Numbered from the stretch's first letter, positions 20,965 to 29,477 are shown. The stretch is 64,000 nucleotides of DNA from Rhodocyclales bacterium (GCA_003105015.1 PQAF01000047.1:1-64000), one strand, 5' to 3'. A program made the numbers and translations. The notes: generated from the sequence alone by a model not told the origin.

Positions 20965-21057
20965 ATGAACAACATGGTGTGTCAGGTTGTTGCGCAGCCC
21001 CCTGTCCCGGAAGTCTGCCAGGCGATTCCGCCGCCCGGCCCGATCCCGTTTGTCTGA
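20965..21057 (+). CDS. Possible 30-residue leader or small protein upstream of YeiH-type exporter
   Basis: A short frame (MNNMVCQVVAQPPVP...) of 30 codons with an excellent ribosome site (GAGGAGGGA, 5 bases before the ATG) in the 283-base gap before the exporter gene. It has two cysteines (positions 6 and 18, each in a VCQ triplet) and a Pro-rich second half ending PPPGPIPFV. It ends 63 bases before the exporter start. No known family recognised. It could be a regulatory leader peptide, whose Pro-rich end could stall ribosomes, or a small functional protein. Coding status is uncertain. Confidence 0.45.
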   Translation: MNNMVCQVVAQPPVPEVCQAIPPPGPIPFV

Positions 21058-21120
21058 GCCCATTCCAAGAATTACAAGGCGCGCCACGACGCGCACCCAT
21101 ACCAACGAGGAGGACACGCA

Positions 21121-22803
21121 ATGATCTACACGCACAGATCGCCGGCGCTGCTCATCATCGGCATCGTCATGCTGGCCTGGGGCTGGCTCAACCAGAGCGG
21201 CGCGGCCGACGGCCTGCAGGCCTGGCTGCACCCCGGCGTATACAAGGAGCACAAGCAGGCCGTCGAGAAGCACCAGGCGGCGGAAAAGGCGGCAGCCGAC
21301 AAGGCCGCGGCCGAAGGCCAGCCGGCAGCCGAAGCCAAGGCCATGAAGCCGGGCAAGTTCGACGCACTGAAGGCAGGCCAGGCGCAGTTCGCCACCATCT
21401 TCGGCGGCATCTTCTGCGTCATCGGCCTGCTCGTCCTGGCCATGAAGCCGAAGGAAGGCCACCTCGACTACTACATTTCGATCTTCCCCGGCATGGCCTT
21501 CATCCTGTCCATCGCCTTCGTCGTGCGCTGGGGCCTCGACCCGATGTTCGCCAACTGGGGCAAGGCGGCCCTGCCGACGCTGGGCTGGGATTTCGCCAAG
21601 ATCCTCAACCTCAACTACGTCGTGCTCGGCATCGTCATCGGCATGATCGTGGTGAACGTCTTCCGCATCCCGGGCTGGGCCGCCAACGGCGTGCGCACCG
21701 CGCGCTTCTTCCTGAAGACCGGCGTGGTCCTGCTCGGCACGCTGTACAGCGCGGCGGAGCTGGCGCAGCTCGGCGCCCTCTCGGTGGTGATGATCGGCGT
21801 CTTCGTCCTCGGCTCGGTCTGGCTGGTGCTGCTGGCCGGCCCGCGCATGGGCGCCAGCAACTCGATGACCGGCGTGCTCTCCTCCGGCGTCGGCGTCTGC
21901 GGCGTCTCGGCGGCGGTGGCGGCCTCGCCGGTGGTGAACGCCAAGGCGGTGGACATCGCCTTCACGCTGGGCACCATCCTGCTGTGGGGCGTGCTGTGCA
22001 TGTTCATCTTCCCGACCATCGGCCACCTGCTCGGCATGGGCCCGGTGCAGTTCGGCGCCTGGGCCGGCACCGGCATCCTCAATTCGGCGCAGGTGGCGGG
22101 CGCGGCGCTGGCCTTCGACCCGCACGGCATACAGACGCTGAAGGTGGCGGAGATCTTCAACATCACCCGCGTGCTGTTCCTGCCGATCATCGTCGTATGG
22201 CTCGCCGCCTGGTACGTCAAGCGCGAAGCCGGTGCGCAGAAGATCAACCTCAGCCAAGTGCTGGTCGCCAAGTTCCCGGTGTTCGTGCTCGGCTTCCTCG
22301 GGCTGTTCATCCTCTCGACGATGGGCGTGTTCGCGCCGGCCGGCCACTACCAGGGCAAGTACTTCTCCAGCACGGAAATCAAGGAGGACAAGCTGCTCAA
22401 GGAGAAGGACATCGCCGCGCTGCAGGCGGCGCTGCCCAAGGTGACGGCGCCGGAGGACAACAGGGCCCTGCAGGACCTGATCGCCAACAAGAAGCTGGCC
22501 ACCCGCGAGCAGGACGTCCTGCTGCGCGGCGTCGCCAAGATGGAAGGCCTCGACAAGGGCGCCAAGGACGCGCTCGGCAACGCCCACAAGGCCGCCTGGC
22601 ACGACTCGAAGATCATCAAGGCCTACCGCGACTGGATCGCCTGGCTGTTCGCCTTCGGCCTCACCGGCCTCGGCATGCAGATCACCGTGGCCTCGATCAA
22701 GCAGGCCGGCGGCAAGCCGCTCATCATCGGCTCGGCGGTCGGCCTCATCAAGGCGATCGGCTCGCTGATCGTCGTCCTGCTGTTCGTGCGCGAATTCGTT
22801 TAA
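21121..22803 (+). CDS. Enlarged YeiH/UPF0324-family putative sulfate exporter
   Basis: A polytopic inner-membrane protein of 560 residues. Family segments are seen in NYVVLGIVIG, the core SSGVGVCGVSAAVAASPVV, GTILLWGVLCMFIFP, and AGTGILNSAQVAGAAL. Typical members have about 350 residues. The excess comes from an N-terminal helix followed by a charged Ala/Lys-rich segment (about residues 40-85) and a long hydrophilic insertion before the last helices (about 413-500, KEDKLLKEKDIAALQAAL onward). GAGGAGG lies upstream of the ATG. The function of the family as a sulfate or other anion exporter is only putative. It is followed by a tiny membrane protein and a UspA gene. Confidence 0.82.
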   Translation: MIYTHRSPALLIIGIVMLAWGWLNQSGAADGLQAWLHPGVYKEHKQAVEKHQAAEKAAADKAAAEGQPAAEAKAMKPGKFDALKAGQAQFATIFGGIFCVIGLLVLAMKPKEGHLDYYISIFPGMAFILSIAFVVRWGLDPMFANWGKAALPTLGWDFAKILNLNYVVLGIVIGMIVVNVFRIPGWAANGVRTARFFLKTGVVLLGTLYSAAELAQLGALSVVMIGVFVLGSVWLVLLAGPRMGASNSMTGVLSSGVGVCGVSAAVAASPVVNAKAVDIAFTLGTILLWGVLCMFIFPTIGHLLGMGPVQFGAWAGTGILNSAQVAGAALAFDPHGIQTLKVAEIFNITRVLFLPIIVVWLAAWYVKREAGAQKINLSQVLVAKFPVFVLGFLGLFILSTMGVFAPAGHYQGKYFSSTEIKEDKLLKEKDIAALQAALPKVTAPEDNRALQDLIANKKLATREQDVLLRGVAKMEGLDKGAKDALGNAHKAAWHDSKIIKAYRDWIAWLFAFGLTGLGMQITVASIKQAGGKPLIIGSAVGLIKAIGSLIVVLLFVREFV

Positions 22804-22816
22804 CCCTCACCCCCAA

Positions 22817-22842
22817 CCCCTCTCCCGCCTGCGGGAGAGGGG
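22817..22842. repeat. CCCCTCTCCCGC hairpin repeat
   Basis: Perfect inverted arms CCCCTCTCCCGC and GCGGGAGAGGGG around CT, preceded by CCCTCACCCCCAA. This type of intergenic repeat is scattered through many proteobacterial genomes. Here it lies between the exporter gene and the small membrane-protein gene and may act as an mRNA hairpin. Confidence 0.8.
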
Positions 22843-22861
22843 AGCTGAAAGGAGAAGCAAA

Positions 22862-22996
22862 ATGGCTGAAGAAGAGAAGAAGTTCGAGCGCGGCACCCAG
22901 CTGTCGATTTTCGTCAGCGACCGCTTCGAGGACGTCGGCGCCCTGATCGCCGCCTGCCTCATCGCCTTCGGCGTGCTGCTGTACGTCGGCAAATGA
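22862..22996 (+). CDS. Small single-helix membrane protein (44 residues)
   Basis: A 44-residue frame (MAEEEKKFERGTQLSIFVSD...) with a charged N-terminus and one hydrophobic helix (VGALIAACLIAFGVLLYVG). Ribosome site AAAGGAGAAG lies 5-6 bases before the ATG. It starts 58 bases after the exporter gene and overlaps the UspA gene by four bases (ATGA), so it appears to be a real operon member. It may be an accessory subunit of the exporter. I do not recognise a named family. Confidence 0.72.
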   Translation: MAEEEKKFERGTQLSIFVSDRFEDVGALIAACLIAFGVLLYVGK

Positions 22997-23571
22997 GCGT
23001 CGTCCGCCGGGCCGCGCCAAGGACGGCGCAGCCCACGACATGGAGCCGCGCAGCGGCGAACAACCGTCACCCCCTTCCTTGGGAAGGGGGCGGGGGGGAA
23101 GGTACCGCCTTGTCGCCGCGCACCCTGCTGCTCGCCCACCACGGCACGCCCGGGGCGGAGCAGGCGGCGGCGCTGGCCCTGTCGCTGGCGGTGCCGGGCC
23201 ATACCCGCATCGTGCACCTGTATGTCGTGCCGGATTTATGGGACGGCATGCAGGGCGACGACTGGCTCAACAACGCCTGGACGCGCGACGCCTTCGGCCG
23301 CCACGTCGAAGGCCAGCTGGAAAGCGATGCGCGCGAGCAGATGCGCGGCGTGGCCGAGCGCTGCGCGGCGCAGGGCATCGAGTGCACACAGCAGTTGCGC
23401 TACGGCAAGCCGGCCGACTGCCTGCTCGCGGCGGCGCGCGAATGCGATGCTGAGCTGGTGGTGATCGGTCCGCCCCGGCCGAAGGGCACGCTCGGCCTGC
23501 GCTCGCGCATGGACCTGGACCGGCTCGCGCGCGGCCTCGCCGTGCCGTTCATGGTGGCGACCGCGCGTTGA
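22993..23571 (+). CDS. Universal stress protein (UspA family)
   Basis: A UspA-fold protein with the pattern TLLLAHHGTPGAEQAAALAL at the start of the domain and LVVIGPPRPKGTLGLRSRMDLDRLARGLAVPFMV at the end. From the ATG at 22993 it has 192 residues, but the first 39 do not belong to the domain and are partly encoded by a hairpin repeat (23070-23090). A TTG at 23110 with GGAAGG upstream is an alternative start giving a normal-length protein of 153 residues. Coupling by ATGA to the upstream gene favours 22993; domain length favours 23110. The ATP-binding G-x2-G-x9-G pattern is not typical (GPPRPKGTLG). Confidence 0.82.
   Translation: MSVVRRAAPRTAQPTTWSRAAANNRHPLPWEGGGGEGTALSPRTLLLAHHGTPGAEQAAALALSLAVPGHTRIVHLYVVPDLWDGMQGDDWLNNAWTRDAFGRHVEGQLESDAREQMRGVAERCAAQGIECTQQLRYGKPADCLLAAARECDAELVVIGPPRPKGTLGLRSRMDLDRLARGLAVPFMVATAR
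23070..23090. repeat. CCCCCTTCC hairpin within the UspA reading frame
   Basis: Arms CCCCCTTCC and GGAAGGGGG around TTG, followed by a G-rich run. Looks like an intergenic repeat element; if the UspA gene starts at 22993 it has become coding (HPLPWEGGGG). Confidence 0.7.
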
Positions 23572-24152
23572 TGGCGGAACCGGCCGCGACGGAGAACGCC
23601 GCCTGGGTCGACATCGAACTGCCGCTCGCGCCGCAACAGGCGCTCGGCTACGCACGCAACGTCGAGCGCCTGCTGCGCCTGAATCCCTACCTTGAAATCA
23701 GCCGCTTCGAGCGCACCGCGGACGGGCGCTACCGCCTCGAAGGGCTCAACGAAATGAACGGCCTCGCCGTGTCCTGCGGACTGACTTTTCAGGAGGCCGG
23801 CGCGGGCGGCTTCCGCCTCGACTACGACAGCGGCCTCAAGCTGAGCACCGAAGTGACGGCGGCGCCGCATGCGGCCGGTGCGCTGCTGACGCTCCGCGAA
23901 AGCTACCGCCAGCCGGAGACCGAGGCGGAGCTCGCCCAGGTCGACCGCAGCCTGACGCCCTGGGGCATGGCCATCCGCCGGCACCTGCTCGGCCTGGCGC
24001 GCTGGAACCGGCTGCCGGGCTACCGCTGGTGGCGCGAGCGGGTCTGGCTGGGCATGAAGCCGCGCGAGCGGCGCATCGCTCGCCTGATCGTCTGGGCGAC
24101 GCTGTTCGAGTTCGTGCTGTTCGTCGCCGCCGTCTGGGCATTCCTTTACTGA
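23571..24152 (+). CDS. Hypothetical protein with C-terminal membrane anchor, possibly SRPBCC-like
   Basis: A 193-residue protein of unknown function. The first 120 residues look like a beta-rich SRPBCC/START-type domain (WVDIELPLAPQQALGYARNVERLLRLNPYLEI), a basic amphipathic region follows (RRHLLGLARWNRLPGYRWWRERVW), and the chain ends in one hydrophobic helix (LFEFVLFVAAVWAFLY). The fold assignment is inferred from pattern only. The ATG shares one base with the UspA stop (TGATG), placing it in the exporter-UspA operon. It overlaps the convergent MFS gene by 7 bases. Confidence 0.68.
   Translation: MAEPAATENAAWVDIELPLAPQQALGYARNVERLLRLNPYLEISRFERTADGRYRLEGLNEMNGLAVSCGLTFQEAGAGGFRLDYDSGLKLSTEVTAAPHAAGALLTLRESYRQPETEAELAQVDRSLTPWGMAIRRHLLGLARWNRLPGYRWWRERVWLGMKPRERRIARLIVWATLFEFVLFVAAVWAFLY
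23765..23788 (-). repeat. Bipartite motif copy 7
   Basis: Minus-strand reading AAAGTCAGTCCG, spacer CAGGAC, then ACGGCG. One core mismatch. Antisense within the membrane-anchored protein gene. Confidence 0.72.
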
Positions 24153-25342
24153 TCCCTTTCCTCCGGCGGCTTCAGCTTGCGGAAGGCGCGCCACAGCAGC
24201 AGGTCGTAGGCGATCTTCATGCCGGCGCCGATGAACAGCGGCGCGGCGAGCGAGGCGGCCTGCATCAGCCAGCCGGCGAAGCTCGGCGCCACCGCCCAGC
24301 CGCCGAGGCGCACGAGATGCGTCACGCCGGAGGCATAGGTGCGTTCTTCCGGCGCGACCACCGCCATCACGTAGGACTGCCGCGTCGGCACGTCCATCTC
24401 CACCAGGCCCTCGCGCAGCAGGAACAGCAGCGCCGCCACCCAGAAGTTCGGCGCGAAAGCCACCGAGGCGAGCAGGATGCTCGACGGGATGTGGGTGAAC
24501 ACCATGGTATTCACCAGGCCGATGCGTTCGGCCAGCCAGGCGGCGGCGAGGTGCGAGAGGGCGTTGAGCACGCGCGCGGCGAAGAACAGGCCGCCGATCA
24601 GCGCCGCCGAGACGGCGAAGCGCTCGAAGAAGAAATAGGACAGCAGCGCCGAACCGAGGAAGCCGCCGGCGATGCTGTCGATGGCGAACAGCGCGGAGAT
24701 CTTCCAAATTATCTTTTTGCTCTGCGGCGACACCGGCCGGCGCGGGCCTTCGGCGCCGGTCTCGGCCGCGGGCGAGAGCGCGAGGGCCAGCGGCGCGCCG
24801 GCGGCCAGCAGCGTCGCGTAGAGCAGGAACATGGCGCGGAAGGCCTGCGTCTCGTCGACGCCCAGGGCCGCGAGCAGCGTCGGCGCCGCCGCCAGCAGCG
24901 CGCCCAGCGCGTGGCCGATGTCGGTGAGCAGGTTGTAGCGGGCGAAGGCGCCGGTGCGGCCGGCGTCGTCGGTGGTCGCCGGCAGGATGGCCTGCTCGAG
25001 CACCAGCGCCGCGCCGCGATCGCGCCCCATGCCGTTGAGGATGCCGACGAAGGCCGCCGCCGCCATCGCCCACGGCGCGCTCACCCAGGCCGCGCCAAGG
25101 CCGCCGACGGCCCCCAGCAGCGACAGCCACATCAGGCAGCGCCGCCGGCCGAGGCGGTCGCCCGCCCAGGTCACGATCGCCAGCGCCAGCGTCGCGCCGG
25201 CCAGCCCCGCCGAGAGCACGGCGCCGATGGCGGCGGCGGAAAAGCCGAGCCGCGCCAAAGTCAGTCCCAGCAGCACGCCGGCCATGCCGGTGGCGAGCGC
25301 GCGCAGGAAGGCGGCAGCGTAGATCAGGCGGCGGTCATTCAT
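24146..25342 (-). CDS. MFS transporter
   Basis: A 398-residue major facilitator protein with about 12 hydrophobic helices. The loop after helix 2 carries the MFS signature WAGDRLGRRRCLMW, and the mid-protein loop (GAEGPRRPVSPQSKK) separates the two six-helix halves. Substrate unknown. It begins 111 bases from the divergent chromate-transporter gene, so a shared control region is possible. It overlaps the membrane-anchored protein gene tail to tail by 7 bases. A bipartite motif copy lies in helix 1 (encoding LGLTLARLG). Confidence 0.88.
   Translation of the reverse strand: MNDRRLIYAAAFLRALATGMAGVLLGLTLARLGFSAAAIGAVLSAGLAGATLALAIVTWAGDRLGRRRCLMWLSLLGAVGGLGAAWVSAPWAMAAAAFVGILNGMGRDRGAALVLEQAILPATTDDAGRTGAFARYNLLTDIGHALGALLAAAPTLLAALGVDETQAFRAMFLLYATLLAAGAPLALALSPAAETGAEGPRRPVSPQSKKIIWKISALFAIDSIAGGFLGSALLSYFFFERFAVSAALIGGLFFAARVLNALSHLAAAWLAERIGLVNTMVFTHIPSSILLASVAFAPNFWVAALLFLLREGLVEMDVPTRQSYVMAVVAPEERTYASGVTHLVRLGGWAVAPSFAGWLMQAASLAAPLFIGAGMKIAYDLLLWRAFRKLKPPEERDQ
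25257..25280 (+). repeat. Bipartite motif copy 8 (exact core)
   Basis: AAAGTCAGTCCC, spacer AGCAGC, then ACGCCG. Antisense within the MFS gene near its 5' end. Confidence 0.7.
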
Positions 25343-25453
25343 GTGCAGGCCATTCTGTTAGAATTTTCTCGCCGGGAAATCGCGGACTCCCGGCCTTCCC
25401 AAGACGGTGTCCCGTCCAAGTGCCGCCAATCGTGATTCCTGCGAGGACATATC

Positions 25454-26809
25454 GTGGACACCGACGACACCCAAGCTCCCGCTCCCGTCTCCTTCGGCGA
25501 AGCCTTCCGCTACTGGCTGAAGCTCGGCTTCATCAGCTTCGGCGGCCCGGCCGGCCAGATCGCCATGATGCACCAGGAACTGGTGGAGAAGCGCCGCTGG
25601 ATCTCCGAGCGGCGCTTCCTGCACGCCCTCAATTACTGCATGCTGCTGCCGGGGCCCGAGGCGACGCAGCTCGCCGTCTACATCGGCTGGCTGATGCACC
25701 GGACCTGGGGCGGCATCGTCGCCGGCACGCTGTTCGTGCTGCCCTCGGTGTTCATGCTCGTGGGTCTGACCTGGATCTACCTCGCCTTCGGCGACGTGCC
25801 GGCCGTGGCCGGCATCCTCTACGGCATCAAGCCGGCGGTGACCGCCATCGTCGTCTTCGCCGCCTGGCGCATCGGCTCGCGCGCGCTGAGGAACGGCCTG
25901 CTGTGGGCGATGGCGGCGGCGGCCTTCGTCGCCATCTTCGCCTTCGACGTGCCCTTCCCCGCCATCGTGCTGGCGGCGGCCGTGCTCGGCTACCTCGGCG
26001 GCCGCCTGGCGCCGGCGAAGTTCACCGCCGGCGGCGGCCACGGCGCGGCGGGAAAATCCTACGGCGCGGCGCTGATCGACGACGACACCCCACCGCCGCC
26101 GTGGGCACGCTTCTCCTGGGCCCGCTTCGGCACCTTTTGCGTCGTCGGCGCGATCATCTGGGCACTCGCCATGGTCCTGCTCGCGGCGCAAGACGGCTGG
26201 CACGGCACCTTCGCGCAGATGGGCTGGTTCTTCACCAAGGCGGCGCTGCTCACCTTCGGCGGCGCCTACGCCGTGCTGCCCTACGTGTATCAGGGCGGCG
26301 TCGAGACCTACGGCTGGCTCACCGGCCCGCAGATGATCGACGGCCTGGCGCTGGGCGAGACGACGCCGGGGCCGCTGATCATGGTGGTGGCCTTCGTCGG
26401 CTTCGTCGGCGGCTGGACCAAGCAGGCGTTCGGGCCGGAGGCGCTGGCGCTGGCCGGCGTCATGGGCGGCTTCGTCGCCGCCTTCTTCACCTTCCTGCCC
26501 TCCTTCCTCTTCATCCTCATCGGCGGCCCGCTGGTCGAGGCGACGCACGGCGACATCAAGTTCGTCTCGCCGCTCACCGGCATCACCGCCGCGGTCGTCG
26601 GCGTCATCGTCAATCTGGCGGTGTTCTTCGCCTGGCACGTGCTGTGGCCGCAGGCCAGCGCGGCGGCACCCTTCGCCGGCGGCTTCGAGTGGCCGGCGGC
26701 CCTGATCGGGCTCGCCGCCGCCATCGCCCTGTTCCGCTACAAGCTCGGCATCATGCCGGTGATCGGCGCCTGCGCGGCGGCGGGGCTCGGCTACTCGCTC
26801 GCTCTATGA
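25454..26809 (+). CDS. chrA: ChrA-family chromate/anion transporter
   Basis: A 451-residue inner-membrane protein of the CHR superfamily with the two homologous halves of the long-chain type. The family signature appears in GFISFGGPAGQIAMMHQELV and PGPEATQLAVYIGWL in the first half, and again as KAALLTFGGAYAVLPYVYQ and GETTPGPLIMVVAFVGFVG in the second. The GTG start at 25454 (MDTDDTQAPAP) follows GCGAGGA. Characterised members export chromate, but many homologues have other or unknown anion substrates; no chrB regulator is nearby. Confidence 0.9.
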   Translation: MDTDDTQAPAPVSFGEAFRYWLKLGFISFGGPAGQIAMMHQELVEKRRWISERRFLHALNYCMLLPGPEATQLAVYIGWLMHRTWGGIVAGTLFVLPSVFMLVGLTWIYLAFGDVPAVAGILYGIKPAVTAIVVFAAWRIGSRALRNGLLWAMAAAAFVAIFAFDVPFPAIVLAAAVLGYLGGRLAPAKFTAGGGHGAAGKSYGAALIDDDTPPPPWARFSWARFGTFCVVGAIIWALAMVLLAAQDGWHGTFAQMGWFFTKAALLTFGGAYAVLPYVYQGGVETYGWLTGPQMIDGLALGETTPGPLIMVVAFVGFVGGWTKQAFGPEALALAGVMGGFVAAFFTFLPSFLFILIGGPLVEATHGDIKFVSPLTGITAAVVGVIVNLAVFFAWHVLWPQASAAAPFAGGFEWPAALIGLAAAIALFRYKLGIMPVIGACAAAGLGYSLAL

Positions 26810-26930
26810 AGCCATAAGGCCTGGGGGCTTGCCCCTTCTCACTTCATGGTTCAATATTTCTCAGCCATGCCGTGAACCCGCATGAATGAGCGCGATTTCA
26901 AGCAAGATCGCGCCGCACATGGAGAATGGC

Positions 26931-27671
26931 ATGACGAGACGGTTTTTCACGGCTTGCATCTGCGCCGCCCTGCTGTGCGCGCCGCCCGCGCAGGCGGCGC
27001 CGGGCGGTGCGCTGGTGCTCAACACCGGCGTGCGCGCGCCCTACACCCAGCCCGACCGCAGCGGCTTCCTCGACCGCCTGGTGGCGGAGCTTTTCCGCCG
27101 CGTCGGCCTGCAGGCCGAGGTGCAGGTCTATGAAGCGTCCGAGCGGGCCATGCAGAACGCCGACGCCGGCATCGACGACGGCATGGCGATGCGCATCAAG
27201 GGGCTGGAGAAGCAGTACCCGAACCTGATCCGCGTGCCCGAGAAGGTCATCGACAACGATTTCGTCGCCTACAGCCGCAAGCATCGCTTCGAGGTCCGCG
27301 GCTGGGACGCGCTGGCCCCCTACCAGGTCGCCCACATCATCGGCTGGAAGGTGTTCGAGAACAACCTGGGCGGTCGCAGGGATGTCACCCTGGTGCGCAA
27401 TGCCGAGCAGCTTTTCGAGCTGCTGCGCCAGGACCGCACCGACGTCATCCTCTACGAGCGCTGGCAGGGCCTGTGGTGGGCGCGCGAGCTGGCCCTCGAC
27501 GCCCGCCTGCTCGAGCCGCCGCTCGCCAGCACGGAGATGTTCATCTACCTGCACCGCAAGCATGCGCCGCTGGCCGGCAAGCTGGCGGCGGCGCTGGCCG
27601 CGATGAAGCAGGACGGCAGCTACCGCCGCATCTTCGACGAAACCCTGGCGCCGCTGGCGGCGCGGCGCTGA
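26931..27671 (+). CDS. Periplasmic solute-binding protein (type 3-like)
   Basis: A 246-residue exported protein. Signal peptide MTRRFFTACICAALLCAPPAQA is followed by an SBP_bac_3-like domain, with VLNTGVRAPYTQPDRSGFLDRLVAELFRR at the mature N-terminus and DGSYRRIFDETL at the end. Start chosen at 26931 because the signal peptide begins there and GGAG lies 6 bases upstream; an in-frame ATG at 26886 has no such support. No ABC permease is adjacent. The gene is 13 bases upstream of a membrane-bound PAS kinase, so it probably supplies ligand information to that kinase rather than transport. Confidence 0.85.
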   Translation: MTRRFFTACICAALLCAPPAQAAPGGALVLNTGVRAPYTQPDRSGFLDRLVAELFRRVGLQAEVQVYEASERAMQNADAGIDDGMAMRIKGLEKQYPNLIRVPEKVIDNDFVAYSRKHRFEVRGWDALAPYQVAHIIGWKVFENNLGGRRDVTLVRNAEQLFELLRQDRTDVILYERWQGLWWARELALDARLLEPPLASTEMFIYLHRKHAPLAGKLAAALAAMKQDGSYRRIFDETLAPLAARR

Positions 27672-27684
27672 TCCTTCCTCTCCC

Positions 27685-29475
27685 ATGCTGCGCGATCTGC
27701 CCCAGGTCATCACCCACACGCTGGCGCGCCGGCTGATCCTGTGGACCATCCTGTTCAGCGGCTCGATCGCGTTGGTGATCACGGTCCTGCAGCTGACGTG
27801 GGAATACCGCGACGACCTGCGCGAGGTCGAGGAGCGCTTCGAGCAGATCGAGCAGAGCCTCCTGCCCGGCATCGTCGAAGCGGTGTGGGTCTCCGACCGC
27901 AAGCAGCTCGCCATCCTGCTCGACGGCATCAAGCAGCGCCGCGACTTCAGCCATGCCGAGGTGGTCGTCGACGGCGAGGTGCTGGCCTCGACGGGCCAGG
28001 CAAAGACGGAGGCGCGCATGACCCGGCGCTGGCCGCTGGAGTACGAGTATCGCGGCCGCCGCCAGGCCATCGGCGAGCTGGTCGTGGACGCCGACCTGGA
28101 AGTCACCCGCGCGCGCTTCATCGAGCGCGCCGTCTTCATCATCGGCGCCAACGTCGCCAAGACGGCGCTGGTCGCCCTCTTCATGTTCCTGCTGGTGCAC
28201 CACCTGATCACGCGCCACCTCGAGGGCTTCGCCCGCCATGTCGGCGAGGCCTCCTTCGAGAACCTCAACACGCCGGTGGTGCTCGAGCGCAAGCCGCCGC
28301 CGCAGCCGGACGAGCTCGATGCCCTGGTGGCCGCCTACAACAACCTGCGCGAGAACCTGACGGATTCCTACAACCGCATCCGGCCGCTGTTCCAGGCCGT
28401 CGAGCAGAGCCCGGTGTCCATCTTCGTCACCGACACCTCGGGCAACATCGAGTACGCCAACCGCCACTTCACGAAGGTGACGGGCTACCGGGCCGAGGAG
28501 GTCATCGGCCGCAACCCGCGCCTGTTCAAGTCAGGCCAGACGCCCGTGGCGGTCTACAAGGACATGTGGCAGACGATCACCGGCGGCGGCATCTGGACGG
28601 GGCGGCTCTACAACCGCCGGAAGGACGGCGCGATGTACTGGGAGGAGACGGTGATCGCGGCCGTCATCGACGAGCACGGCCGCATCGCCAACTACGTCGC
28701 CATCAAGGAGGACATCACCGAGCGCGTGGAAGCCGAACGGCGCATCCGCGAGCTCAACGAATCCCTGGAGCGCCGCGTTGCCGAGCGCACCACGGAACTG
28801 GAGCGGGCCAACAAGGAACTGGAATCCTTCTCCAGCACCGTCTCCCACGACCTGCGCGCGCCGCTGCGCGCCATCAACGGCTTCTCCCGCCTCCTGCTGG
28901 AGAACGAGCGCGCCCAGCTCTCAAGCGACGGCCAGGGCATGCTCGACCGCATCGTCGCCAACAGCAGCAAGCTCGGCGCCCTCATCGAAGAAATCCTCGA
29001 GTACAGCCGCGCCGCGCAGAAGCCGCTGCATCGCACGCCGGTCGACCTGGGCAAGCTGGCCCGCAGCATCGCCGACGAGATGGCCGGCGACCATCCGGCC
29101 GCCCGCGTCGACGTCGCGACCCTGCCGCTGGTCGAGGGCGATGCGACCATGCTGCACCAGGTCCTGCAGAACCTGGTCGGCAACGCCCTCAAGTTCTCCG
29201 CCGGGCGCAGCGCGCCGCGCGTGGAAGTGGGTTGCAGCCGCGAGGGGGATGAAGACGTCTTCTTCGTGCGCGACAACGGCGCCGGCTTCGACATGCGCTA
29301 CGCCGACAAGCTGTTCGGCATGTTCCAGCGGATGCACAGCGAAAGCCAGTTCCCCGGCACCGGCGTCGGCCTGGCCATCGTCAAGCGACTGATCGAGCGG
29401 CACGGCGGCCGCATCTGGGCGGAGTCGGCGCCGGAGGCCGGCGCCACCTTCTTCTTCACCGTGCCGCGGCCGTAG
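27685..29475 (+). CDS. Membrane-bound PAS-domain sensor histidine kinase
   Basis: A 596-residue sensor: membrane helix about 15-38, periplasmic region, second helix about 152-173, a HAMP-like linker, a PAS domain (about 235-350, FVTDTSGNIEYANRHFTKVTG and GRNPRLFKSGQ), a coiled segment, HisKA with His388 (VSHDLRAPLRAINGF) and HATPase_c (RDNGAGFDMRYADKLF, GTGVGLAIVKRLIERHGG). No response regulator is nearby. It follows the solute-binding gene closely and the pair probably form a periplasmic ligand sensor. The kinase core is nearly superimposable on those of the 3976 and 57833 kinases. Confidence 0.9.
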   Translation: MLRDLPQVITHTLARRLILWTILFSGSIALVITVLQLTWEYRDDLREVEERFEQIEQSLLPGIVEAVWVSDRKQLAILLDGIKQRRDFSHAEVVVDGEVLASTGQAKTEARMTRRWPLEYEYRGRRQAIGELVVDADLEVTRARFIERAVFIIGANVAKTALVALFMFLLVHHLITRHLEGFARHVGEASFENLNTPVVLERKPPPQPDELDALVAAYNNLRENLTDSYNRIRPLFQAVEQSPVSIFVTDTSGNIEYANRHFTKVTGYRAEEVIGRNPRLFKSGQTPVAVYKDMWQTITGGGIWTGRLYNRRKDGAMYWEETVIAAVIDEHGRIANYVAIKEDITERVEAERRIRELNESLERRVAERTTELERANKELESFSSTVSHDLRAPLRAINGFSRLLLENERAQLSSDGQGMLDRIVANSSKLGALIEEILEYSRAAQKPLHRTPVDLGKLARSIADEMAGDHPAARVDVATLPLVEGDATMLHQVLQNLVGNALKFSAGRSAPRVEVGCSREGDEDVFFVRDNGAGFDMRYADKLFGMFQRMHSESQFPGTGVGLAIVKRLIERHGGRIWAESAPEAGATFFFTVPRP

Positions 29476-29477
29476 GG

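Noticed and set aside
26818..26840. GGGGGCTTGCCCC after chrA as a terminator
   Set aside because: Very short stem and no T run follows it.
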